Origin: CAZGMC01 sp964526565
GTDB lineage: Bacteria > Pseudomonadota > Alphaproteobacteria > DSM-16000 > Inquilinaceae
Length of the DNA: 19,985 bases
Direction of reading: 5' to 3'
Assembly (NCBI GenBank): GCA_964526565.1
Contig: CAZGMC010000077.1
Location: 1-19,985, forward strand
Positions 7,586 to 13,637 of the stretch are shown here, one piece after another (position 1 is the first letter of the stretch; every line of letters starts with the position of its first letter). The notes under the pieces were generated by a model. It was not told the DNA's origin, searched no databases, and worked only from the letters and a program-made list of their open reading frames with translations. The translations under genes were made by a program, and so were the position numbers.

Positions 7586-8344
7586 ATGACCGGAACATCG
7601 CTGACAGCATGGCTGACGGCCAGCACGCTGGCAGGCGCCGTTGCGCTCGGCGGGGCGGCTGGGGCGGACGCACAGCAGACTCCTGCGACAACCACTGGCC
7701 CCGGCTGGCAAGAGCAGTTTTTGGCGCTGGACCGCAACGGCGACAACCGACTCGACCCGTCGGAGCTGCGGGCGGCACAGGGGGCGACGTTCTCGGCGCT
7801 CGATGTCAACAATGACGGCGTGATCACGACGGACGAGGCAGCCGCCGCCGGCAGGCCGGGCGGCGCGACGGGCGACCGCTGGGTGGCCGGCCAGGGGACG
7901 GCGCCGGGTTTCGTGCCCGGCCAGGGGATGAGCGGCGGCCAGATGGGCATGCCGGGCGGCCGCGTCCAGGAAACACCGGGACCGGGACAGGGCTACGGCA
8001 TGGGACCTGGACCGCGACATGGCCTGGGGCCCGGTCCGGGCCAGGGCATGGGGCCCGGTCCGGGCCTGGGCATGGGGCCCGGTCCGGGCCAGGGCATGGG
8101 GCCCGGTCCGGGCCAGGGCATGGGACCTGGCCAGGGCCTGGGACCGGGAATGATGGGCGGATCCGGCTGGATGCGGGATGGCCAGGGATTTGGCGGCATG
8201 GATCTGGACCGCGACGGGGTCGTGTCGCGGCGGGAGTTCGATGCCCATCACCGCACCATGGTCGACACTTTCGATGCCAACCGCGACGGCCATGTCAGCC
8301 CGGACGAGTTCGCCGACGCCATGCCCATGTGGCGCCAGCGGTAG
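7586..8344 (+). CDS. Exported four-EF-hand protein with GMGPGPGQ repeats
   Basis: Predicted 252-residue secreted or periplasmic calcium-binding protein. The signal peptide ends at about AGADA-Q (residue 29). Two EF-hand pairs flank a low-complexity centre: EF1 D49-E60 (DRNGDNRLDPSE), EF2 D73-E84 (DVNNDGVITTDE), EF3 D206-E217 (DLDRDGVVSRRE) and EF4 D230-E241 (DANRDGHVSPDE), each with acidic residues at loop positions 1, 5 and 12. Residues ~95-200 are Gly/Pro/Met/Gln-rich and contain four copies of the octapeptide G-[ML]-G-P-G-P-G-[QL]. GGGAGG lies 5 bases before the ATG. The EF-hand assignment is firm. Function is unknown; calcium sensing or storage in the envelope, with a flexible elastomer-like linker, is an inference. 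Downstream neighbours are unrelated and convergent. Confidence 0.88.
   Translation: MTGTSLTAWLTASTLAGAVALGGAAGADAQQTPATTTGPGWQEQFLALDRNGDNRLDPSELRAAQGATFSALDVNNDGVITTDEAAAAGRPGGATGDRWVAGQGTAPGFVPGQGMSGGQMGMPGGRVQETPGPGQGYGMGPGPRHGLGPGPGQGMGPGPGLGMGPGPGQGMGPGPGQGMGPGQGLGPGMMGGSGWMRDGQGFGGMDLDRDGVVSRREFDAHHRTMVDTFDANRDGHVSPDEFADAMPMWRQR
8021..8134. repeat. 24-bp coding repeat encoding GMGPGPGQ
   Basis: Four near-identical 24-bp units (starting 8021, 8045, 8069 and 8093) are followed by an 18-bp shortened copy (8117-8134). They differ by single bases, for example CTG for CAG at the unit end (Q to L). The near-identity at third positions indicates recent expansion rather than conserved protein structure alone. 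Confidence 0.9.
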
Positions 8345-8390
8345 GCCCGCGTTCGTCGGGAGGCCGGATATCCTCGGGTGCCGGCGGCGC

Positions 8391-8502
8391 GCCGGGTCTC
8401 AGCCGCGCCGGGTCTCAACCGCGCCGGGTCTCAGCCGCACCGGGTCTCAGCCGCACCGGGTATCAGCCGCGCCGGGTATCAGCCGCGCCGGGTCTCAACC
8501 GC
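8391..8502. repeat. 16-bp tandem repeat, seven copies
   Basis: The unit GCCGGGTCTCAGCCGC is repeated seven times without spacers, with substitutions at positions 1 (G/A), 8 (C/A) and 12 (G/A). The period is not a multiple of three, so it is unlikely to be a coding repeat. It fills most of the gap after the EF-hand gene, and its last copy (8487-8502) contains the stop codon and last two codons of the ABC permease on the minus strand. Confidence 0.92.
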
Positions 8503-9244
8503 GCCGCCGCTCCTGCGACAGCCCCAGGCGCGGCACCGGGCGGCGCAGGCTGGGGTCGCGCGGCGGCCGCAGGTCGGGGGTCATGCGCCACTCGGCATAC
8601 CGGACAGCCCGCGTGGCCAGGAAGTTGATCGCCAGATAGATGGCGCCGGCGGCGATGAAGATCTCGATCGGCGCGTAGGTGCGGCTGATCAGGCGCTTGG
8701 CGACGCCGGTGATCTCCATCAGCGTGATGGTGCTGGCCAGCGAGCTGGCCTTGACCATCAGGATCACCTCGTTGCCGTAGGCCGGCAGCGCCTGCCGGAT
8801 CGCCTGCGGGGCGATGATGCGCCGGTAGATCTGGGCGACGGACATGCCGCAGGCGCGTCCGGCCTCGATCTGGCCGTGCGGCACCGACAGGATGCCGCCG
8901 CGCACGATCTCGGCCGTATAGGCCGCGGTGTTCAGGGCCAGCGCCAGGATGGCGCACCAGTAGGCCTCGCGGAAAACCTCCCACAGGAAGCTGTCGCGGA
9001 TGAATTCGAACTGGCCGATGCCGAAATAGATCAGCGCGATCTGCACCAGCAGCGGCGTGCCGCGGAACACGAACACATAGGTATAGGCGGCACCGGCGAC
9101 GTAGCGGTTGGCGGACAGCCGCATCAGCCCGACCGCCACGGCCAGCCCGATGCCGAACGCCAGCGACAGCACGATGAGCTGCACCGTCAGCCAGGCCCCG
9201 CCCAGCAGCGGCACGATGCTGTCGGCCATCAGCGCCAGGTCCAT
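8495..9244 (-). CDS. Polar amino acid ABC importer permease (HisM/OccM-type)
   Basis: Predicted 249-residue inner-membrane permease of the histidine/glutamine/arginine/opine family. It has about five hydrophobic segments, beginning with WLTVQLIVLSLAFGIGLAVAVGLM (about 18-41), the family block YTYVFVFRGTPLLVQIALIYFG (54-75), and the EAA loop that contacts the ATPase (E127-AGRACGMSVAQIYRRIIAPQA, then LP). The ATG at 9244 lies two bases after the stop of the upstream permease, so the two are co-translated as a heterodimer. The C-terminal tail (about residues 220-249) is Arg/Pro-rich, and its final codons fall inside the 16-bp repeat, suggesting that the stop position has been set by repeat intrusion. 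Substrate is most likely a basic or other polar amino acid. Confidence 0.9.
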   Translation of the reverse strand: MDLALMADSIVPLLGGAWLTVQLIVLSLAFGIGLAVAVGLMRLSANRYVAGAAYTYVFVFRGTPLLVQIALIYFGIGQFEFIRDSFLWEVFREAYWCAILALALNTAAYTAEIVRGGILSVPHGQIEAGRACGMSVAQIYRRIIAPQAIRQALPAYGNEVILMVKASSLASTITLMEITGVAKRLISRTYAPIEIFIAAGAIYLAINFLATRAVRYAEWRMTPDLRPPRDPSLRRPVPRLGLSQERRRG

Positions 9245-9246
9245 GG

Positions 9247-9951
9247 TCAGTCCCGCCTCACGCCGCGGCTGTAGCGGCGCTCCGCCCAGGCGAAGCCGGT
9301 CTGCGACACCGTCGTCATCAGCAGGTAGAGCACCGCCGCGGTGATGTAGAAGAGAAACGGCTCGCGGGTCGACCCGGCGGCGACCGAGGCCATGCGCATC
9401 AGCTCGGCCAGCGCCGTCACCGAGATCAACGCCGTGTCCTTGAGCGTCAGCTGCCAGACATTGCCCAGCCCCGGCAGCGCCAGGCGCAGCATCTGCGGCA
9501 GCACGATGCGCCGGAACACCAGCGGCCCGCCCATGCCCACCGCATAGCCGGCCTCCAGCTGGCCGCGCGGGATGGTCTGGATGGCGCCGCGAATCACCTC
9601 GGTCGAATAGGCGCCGGAGATGACGCCGACCGCCAGCACGCCGATCGTGAAGTTGTTCAGTTCGACGTAGCCGACATAGCCGAACTGGCGCGCCACCCAC
9701 ATGACCGCGCCGCCGGAGCCGAAGAAGAACAGATAGATGACCAGCAGCTCCGGCACACCGCGGACGACCGTCGTGTAGCCTTCCGCCAGCCCGCGCAGCG
9801 GCACGATGGCGGACAGTTTGGCGGCGGCCGCGGCGGTGCCAAGGATCAGGCCAAGACCATAGGAGAGCACGGCGACGAGCACGGTCATGCCGGCGCCGCG
9901 CAGCATCTCGTCGCCCCAGCCCTCGGGGCCGAAGGCCAGCAGCTCTAGCAC
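9247..9951 (-). CDS. Polar amino acid ABC importer permease (HisQ/OccQ-type)
   Basis: Predicted 234-residue inner-membrane permease, partner of the downstream permease. It shows the family pattern MTVLVAVLSYGLGLILGTAAA (22-42), YTTVVRGVPELLVIYLFFFG (59-78) and an EAA loop at about 133-153 (EAGYAVGMGGPLVFRRIVLPQ), with about five membrane segments. The start chosen is GTG at 9951 because it gives the usual N-terminus (LAFGPEGWGDEMLRGAGMT); its Shine-Dalgarno is weak, and the ATG about 15 codons in is an alternative. It lies 61 bp after the binding-protein gene and 2 bp before the next permease, all on one strand. Confidence 0.9.
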   Translation of the reverse strand: MLELLAFGPEGWGDEMLRGAGMTVLVAVLSYGLGLILGTAAAAAKLSAIVPLRGLAEGYTTVVRGVPELLVIYLFFFGSGGAVMWVARQFGYVGYVELNNFTIGVLAVGVISGAYSTEVIRGAIQTIPRGQLEAGYAVGMGGPLVFRRIVLPQMLRLALPGLGNVWQLTLKDTALISVTALAELMRMASVAAGSTREPFLFYITAAVLYLLMTTVSQTGFAWAERRYSRGVRRD

Positions 9952-10012
9952 CGCGGGCCCGCCGGCACGTCAGGCCGGAGAGCGCGAACTGCCGCAGGGC
10001 CGCGGCCGGCGA

Positions 10013-10843
10013 TCACTCCACGGCGGCCCGCTCGGAGACCGGGCACGGCATCGACGCGTCGAAGCCGAACCATTCCTCGGCCAGCGCCGACAGCGAACCG
10101 TCCTCGGCCATGTCGCACAGCGCCGTGTTGAGGCGCGCCAGCAGCGCCGTGTCGTGGGAACGGACGCCGATGCCCACGCCCTCGCCGAAGATCGGGAACT
10201 CGGCACCGGTCAGGCCGGGGCCGAAACTGCTGAACGCCTGCCCCTCCTCCGAAGCCAGGAAATCCTCCCAGGCGGAGCTGTCGGCCAGCCCCACCTCGAC
10301 CCGGCCGGCGGCCAGGTCCAGGTTGAGCCGTTCCTGCGTGTCGTAGGTGCGCAGGTCGGCGCCGGGCACGTTCTGGTCCAGGAAAGCGTGGTGAATGGTG
10401 GCCACCTGCGCCCCGACCGGGACGCCCTCGTTGAGCGCGGTGATCACCTCGTCCACGGTCCGCAGGTCCTGAAAGGGCGCATCGGTGCGGGCCAGGAAGT
10501 GCGCCGGCGTGGTGGCGTAGCCGTGGCTGAAGGCGATGCGCCGCCGCCGCTCGTCGTTGATCGACATGCCGGCCATGATGGCGTCGTAGCGGCCCTGCAG
10601 CAGCGCCGGGATCATGCCGTCCCAGTCCTGCGCCACGAATTCGCAGCGCACCTCCAGTCGGTCGCACAGGGCGTTGCCGAGGTCGATCTCGAAACCGACC
10701 AGTTCGCCGGCGGGGCTGGTGTAGTTCCACGGCGGGTAGGCACCTTCCGTGCCGATACGAAGCACGCCTTCAGTCTGCGTCGCCGCGCCGCCGGCCGCCA
10801 GCATCAAGACGACAGCGGCAGTTGCACCAAGCCCTTTGGTCAT
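10013..10843 (-). CDS. Polar amino acid ABC transporter substrate-binding protein, copy 1
   Basis: Predicted 276-residue periplasmic binding protein of the Lys/Arg/Orn-Gln-His (SBP_bac_3) family. It is the nearest binding protein to the permeases. The signal peptide covers roughly residues 1-22. The mature start VLRIGTEGAYPPWNY and the segment FEIDLGNALC-x6-C (C60, C67) match the family, including the disulfide known from LAO-binding protein. The ligand arginine is conserved in SINDER (R99) and the ligand aspartate in GLADSSAW, so an alpha-amino acid ligand is likely. The ATG at 10843 has GGAG about six bases upstream; a longer reading frame up to 10915 exists but would bury the signal peptide. 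It is about half identical by eye to the next binding protein upstream. Confidence 0.9.
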   Translation of the reverse strand: MTKGLGATAAVVLMLAAGGAATQTEGVLRIGTEGAYPPWNYTSPAGELVGFEIDLGNALCDRLEVRCEFVAQDWDGMIPALLQGRYDAIMAGMSINDERRRRIAFSHGYATTPAHFLARTDAPFQDLRTVDEVITALNEGVPVGAQVATIHHAFLDQNVPGADLRTYDTQERLNLDLAAGRVEVGLADSSAWEDFLASEEGQAFSSFGPGLTGAEFPIFGEGVGIGVRSHDTALLARLNTALCDMAEDGSLSALAEEWFGFDASMPCPVSERAAVE

Positions 10844-10934
10844 CCCGGTCTCCGTCCGCGATTCCGGCTTACATCGAACGACCTGAGTCTTCGCGGACCG
10901 CCACCATCGCGTCAAGACATATGCACGCCATGCT

Positions 10935-10949
10935 TTGCTTACGAAGCAA
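10935..10949. promoter_or_regulatory. 15-bp palindrome upstream of binding-protein gene 1
   Basis: TTGCTT-ACG-AAGCAA forms perfect six-base arms around three bases, in the AT-richer part of the 207-bp gap between the two binding-protein genes, about 92 bp ahead of the 10843 start. Its size and place suit an operator for a regulator of the downstream SBP-permease genes. No matching second site was found. Confidence 0.35.
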
Positions 10950-10996
10950 CAAAGTCATATACAGGATGGCATAATGACAGTTCTGCAGCGACCCGC

Positions 10997-11040
10997 GGCT
11001 GCCGGCGCCGGTGTTGGTGCCGGTACCGGCGCCGGTAGCC
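10997..11040 (-). terminator. Strong hairpin after binding-protein gene 2
   Basis: Eleven bases (11002-11012, CCGGCGCCGGT) pair perfectly with 11025-11035 around a 12-base loop, and four more pairs (10997-11000 with 11037-11040) extend the stem past one G-T position. It starts 11 bases after the stop of the second binding-protein gene. There is no U-tract after it, so it is better read as an mRNA-stabilising or attenuating hairpin, or a Rho-assisted terminator, than as a classical intrinsic terminator. Confidence 0.5.
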
Positions 11041-11050
11041 GCAGGGTGCA

Positions 11051-11872
11051 TCAGCCGTCGCGGCGGCACGGCAGGGAGATGTCCTCGCCGAACCACTCCA
11101 TGCTGAGTTCCGACAGCGTGCCGTCTTCGGCCAGTTCGCACAGGGCCTCGTCGAAGCGGGCGCGCAACTCGTCGTCATCGGGGCGCAGGCCGATGCCCAT
11201 GCCGCGGCCGAGCACGGGGAAGTCCTCGCCGGTCAGGCCGGGGCCGAACTGGCCGTAGGCGGCGCCCTCCCCGGAGTCCAGGAAATCCTGCCAGGCGAAC
11301 GAATCGGCGAGGCCGGCGTCGACACGGCCGCTGACCAGGTCGAGGTTGAGCTGCTCCTGGGTGCCGTAGGTGCGCAGCTCCACGTCGGGCATTGTTGTCT
11401 CCACGAAGGTCTGGAAGATGGTCGCCTCCTGCACGCCCACGACCTCGTCTTGCAGCGCCGCCACCAGCTCGTCCACATTGGTCACCGCCTGCAGCTCGGC
11501 GTCGTCGGCCGGACCGACGAAGATCACCGGCATGGAGACGTAGTCCTCGGTGAAGTCGATCGTCTCCTGCCGCTCCTCGGTGATGTTCATGGCGGCGATG
11601 ATGGCGTCATAGCGGCCCTGCAGCAGGGAGGGGATGATGCCGTCCCAGTCCTGCGCCACCCATTGGCACTCGACACCCATGCGCTCGCACAGCGCGTTGC
11701 CCAGGTCGATCTCGAAGCCTTCCAGCTCGCCCGCCGCATTGGTGAAGTTGAACGGCGGGTAGGCGCCCTCGGTGCCGAGCCGGATCGTCTCCTGGGCGTT
11801 GGCGCCGCCTGCGGCGCCGGCCAGCGCCACGGCCACGGCCGCCGGCAGGGCCAGCCTGGTGTTCACCGTCAT
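11051..11872 (-). CDS. Polar amino acid ABC transporter substrate-binding protein, copy 2
   Basis: Predicted 273-residue periplasmic binding protein and paralogue of the copy immediately downstream. The signal peptide (residues 1-26) ends in GANA-QE. Family marks are IRLGTEGAYPPFNF, FEIDLGNALC-x6-C (C62, C69), DWDGIIPSLLQGRYDAIIAAMNITEER (ligand Arg R101), and GLADSFAW with the ligand Asp. AGGAGG lies 7 bases before the ATG at 11872. The local differences from copy 1 lie around the ligand loop (AAMNITEER against AGMSINDER) and in the second lobe, which would allow a different side-chain preference. It is separated from copy 1 by a strong hairpin, so it may be expressed at a higher level than the rest, as binding proteins often are. 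Confidence 0.9.
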   Translation of the reverse strand: MTVNTRLALPAAVAVALAGAAGGANAQETIRLGTEGAYPPFNFTNAAGELEGFEIDLGNALCERMGVECQWVAQDWDGIIPSLLQGRYDAIIAAMNITEERQETIDFTEDYVSMPVIFVGPADDAELQAVTNVDELVAALQDEVVGVQEATIFQTFVETTMPDVELRTYGTQEQLNLDLVSGRVDAGLADSFAWQDFLDSGEGAAYGQFGPGLTGEDFPVLGRGMGIGLRPDDDELRARFDEALCELAEDGTLSELSMEWFGEDISLPCRRDG

Positions 11873-11943
11873 GCCTCGTCCTCCTGCTGCCCGGTTTCTC
11901 GGTTTGATGGTTCACCGCGGCATTTCCGCAGGATCAAGGCGAG

Positions 11944-11989
11944 CCGTCAAGGGTGGTCCAACGCCGTATGTGCTCAGGACCGTCAAGGG
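11944..11989. repeat. 10-bp direct repeat CCGTCAAGGG
   Basis: CCGTCAAGGG occurs at 11944-11953 and again at 11980-11989, 36 bp apart, in the divergent gap between binding-protein gene 2 and the PIN gene. This could be a spaced regulator site or chance. Confidence 0.4.
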
Positions 11990-12043
11990 ACACGTCATGT
12001 TGGCCTTGCCATATGCTGCCAGCGGTTTGATCTCATCAGCAAC

Positions 12044-12463
12044 ATGATCAGGGCTGTCCTCGACACAAACATCCTGGTTAAGGCAAGGCGGAGCCGCCGG
12101 GGCGCATCGAATGCCCTGCTGAGAGCCGCTGAAGAAGGCACATTCCGGATGCTTGCCAGCGTGTCATTGTTCCTGGAGTACGAAGCGGTCCTGACGAGAC
12201 GAGAACATCTTATCGAATCCGGCATGGAGAAATGGCAGGTGCTCGATTTTCTTGACTGCCTGGCAAATGTTGTAGAGCCGGTTCGGCTGCATTATTAGTG
12301 GCGGCCGCAATTGGCTGATGTGACTGACGAGATGGTGCTTGACACTGCCATAAATGGTCAAGCCAACTTTGTTATCACGTATAATATGCGCCACTTTAAC
12401 GCTGCCAGCCGGTTCGGAATCGAGATTTTATTGCCTAACGAGGCACTATGGAGGGTTCGATGA
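12044..12463 (+). pseudogene. PIN-domain toxin (TIGR00305-like), interrupted by an in-frame TAG
   Basis: The reading frame from ATG 12044 encodes MIRAVLDTNILV, then SVSLFLEYEAVL and EPVRLHY, the pattern of PIN-family toxin RNases. It meets TAG at codon 85 (12296-12298). After the TAG the same frame resumes the family pattern, WRPQLADVTDEMVLDTAINGQ then FVITYNMRHF, and ends at TGA 12461-12463, overlapping the antitoxin ATG by four bases. The family normally reads L between RLHF/Y and WRP, so one substitution (TTG to TAG) explains the stop. The 84-residue product keeps the first catalytic Asp (D7) and the EYE glutamate but loses the later acidic residues (D95/E96 region), so it should be inactive. 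Local GC is about 52%, far below the neighbourhood. No good Shine-Dalgarno precedes the ATG. Confidence 0.85.
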
Positions 12464-12705
12464 CGAAAGCGAATTACTCGTTAAGGCTTCAGCCTTCGTT
12501 GAAGGCCGCCGCAGAGCGGATTGCGGCCGCGGAGGGCACCAGCCTGAACCAGTTCATCAATGTGGCCGTGGCCGAGAAGCTGTCGGCGCTGGAGACCGCC
12601 AACTACTTCCGCACCCGCGCGGCCCGCGGCCGGCGTGAAGATTTCCTTGCGTATCTGGACGGTGCCGCGGACGGGGAGCCGGACGAGGGCGATACCGTGA
12701 CGTGA
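12460..12705 (+). CDS. Ribbon-helix-helix antitoxin (HicB-family/Arc-like)
   Basis: Predicted 81-residue DNA-binding antitoxin that pairs with the upstream PIN gene. NYSLRLQPSLKAAAERIAAAEGTSLNQFINVAVAEKLSAL (residues 5-44) is a typical beta strand plus two helices of the ribbon-helix-helix fold; the acidic tail (YLDGAADGEPDEGDTVT) is the likely toxin-binding part. The start at 12460 is preferred over the ATG at 12448 because GGAGG lies 5 bases upstream and because it overlaps the original toxin stop as ATGA, giving translational coupling. Ribbon-helix-helix antitoxins usually repress their own operon. With the toxin broken, this is probably an orphan antitoxin. Confidence 0.8.
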   Translation: MTKANYSLRLQPSLKAAAERIAAAEGTSLNQFINVAVAEKLSALETANYFRTRAARGRREDFLAYLDGAADGEPDEGDTVT

Positions 12706-12766
12706 CGGGATTGCCAACCGGCCTGGCCGTGAGGGGCGGCCCATGGCGGGCATGCCACCGCCGAGG

Positions 12767-13528
12767 TCACGTCTGCAGAGGGTCCCTGCAGGCCGCCGCA
12801 GCCCGGTTCGGCGAACCCGGCCGGTCCTGCTCGCAGTACACCCGGAGATGCCCCACGTCGTCGATGCGGAGCGTCTCTCCCTCGGCCACGACCCCGACCG
12901 CGCGCAGCTTCGTCAAGGCGCGCGACAGCGTCTCCGGCCGGATCGCCAGACGCTGGGCGACCAGCGCCTTCGGGAACGGCAGCGTGACCGAGGCCGTGGC
13001 CGCGTCCGGCGGGCACAGGCGGAGAAGGAAGTCGCCGAGGCGCTGCGGCGCCGACTTGACCTGCAGGTGCTCGATCGTTTCCACCAAGTGGCGCAGCCGG
13101 ACCGACAGCGAGCCGAGCATGGCGAACGCGATCTCGGGGTCGGCAGCCAGGCTGCGCCACAAGCCGTCGCGGCCGAGGGTGAGGACCCTGATCTCGCCCA
13201 CTGCCTCGGCGCACACCGGGAATCGGCCGCTGGCGAAGATGGCGCCTTCGGCAAAGGTCTCGCCCGGGATCACCACGGCGACGATCGCCTGCGCGCCGTC
13301 CTCGCTGACCCGGTACAGCTTCACCCAGCCGTCCAGCAAAACATAGAAGCGATCGGCCGGCTCGTCCTGGACGAACAGCATGGTGCCGGCAGGAATCGTG
13401 CGCACCCGTGTCCCCGCCAGCAGTGACCGGAGCGCCGACGGCGACAAGCTCTGAAAAAGGGCAATGCCGCGCAGCCGCTCCGCATCCCGCGCAGTCGAAC
13501 CGGCGATCTCGGCCAGCACGTGGGACAA
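12767..13528 (-). CDS. Crp/Fnr-family transcriptional regulator (divergent from hcp)
   Basis: Predicted 253-residue regulator. The cyclic-nucleotide-binding-type sensor domain covers about residues 24-140 (LFQSLSPSALRSLLAGTRVRTIPAGTMLFVQDEPADRFYVLLDGWVKLYR...), followed by a long dimer helix and a winged helix-turn-helix. The recognition helix IRPETLSRALTKL keeps E199, S202 and R203, the residues FNR uses to read TTGA half-sites. FNR's N-terminal cysteine cluster is absent, so it is not an FNR-type iron-sulfur oxygen sensor; DNR/NnrR-like NO sensing is plausible given hcp next door. The TTG at 13528 is chosen because AAGAGG lies six bases upstream; GTG 13519 is an alternative. A longer frame to 13708 would run through the palindrome and is unlikely. 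The C-terminal tail after VYCEQD is unusually long. Confidence 0.85.
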   Translation of the reverse strand: MSHVLAEIAGSTARDAERLRGIALFQSLSPSALRSLLAGTRVRTIPAGTMLFVQDEPADRFYVLLDGWVKLYRVSEDGAQAIVAVVIPGETFAEGAIFASGRFPVCAEAVGEIRVLTLGRDGLWRSLAADPEIAFAMLGSLSVRLRHLVETIEHLQVKSAPQRLGDFLLRLCPPDAATASVTLPFPKALVAQRLAIRPETLSRALTKLRAVGVVAEGETLRIDDVGHLRVYCEQDRPGSPNRAAAACRDPLQT

Positions 13529-13583
13529 GCAGCGCCTCTTCCAGGTTCGTTTACCGGCGGCGACGAACGCCAGGGACCGTATC

Positions 13584-13619
13584 CGGTTCGGGCATCGGTT
13601 CGGGCACCAGTTCGGGCGC
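13584..13619. repeat. 12-bp tandem repeat in the hcp/regulator promoter region
   Basis: Three units, CGGTTCGGGCAT, CGGTTCGGGCAC and CAGTTCGGGCGC, lie directly before the FNR-like palindrome. They may be a by-product of the repeat-prone sequence style of this genome or may carry a second factor's sites. Confidence 0.8.
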
Positions 13620-13621
13620 GA

Positions 13622-13637
13622 CTTGACCGCGGTCAAG
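13622..13637. promoter_or_regulatory. FNR/DNR-like operator palindrome
   Basis: CTTGACCGCGGTCAAG is a perfect 16-bp palindrome of the form TTGAC-N4-GTCAA, one base per half-site from the FNR/DNR consensus TTGAT-N4-ATCAA. It sits in the 248-bp divergent gap between hcp and the Crp/Fnr gene. On the hcp side a -10-like TACGCT (13658-13663) has its centre 31 bp from the palindrome centre, almost the geometry of a class II activated promoter, which would place transcription start near 13670. Confidence 0.7.

Noticed and set aside
8391..8502. CRISPR array
   Set aside because: The 16-bp units are contiguous, without spacers, and no cas genes are present.
8378..9274. 298-residue plus-strand frame starting in the 16-bp repeat
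   Set aside because: It is antisense to the permease beyond the repeat and has shadow-type composition.
11450..12043. Coding extension of the PIN protein upstream to 11450
   Set aside because: The added part is antisense to binding-protein gene 2; the PIN fold begins at MIRAVLDTN (12044).
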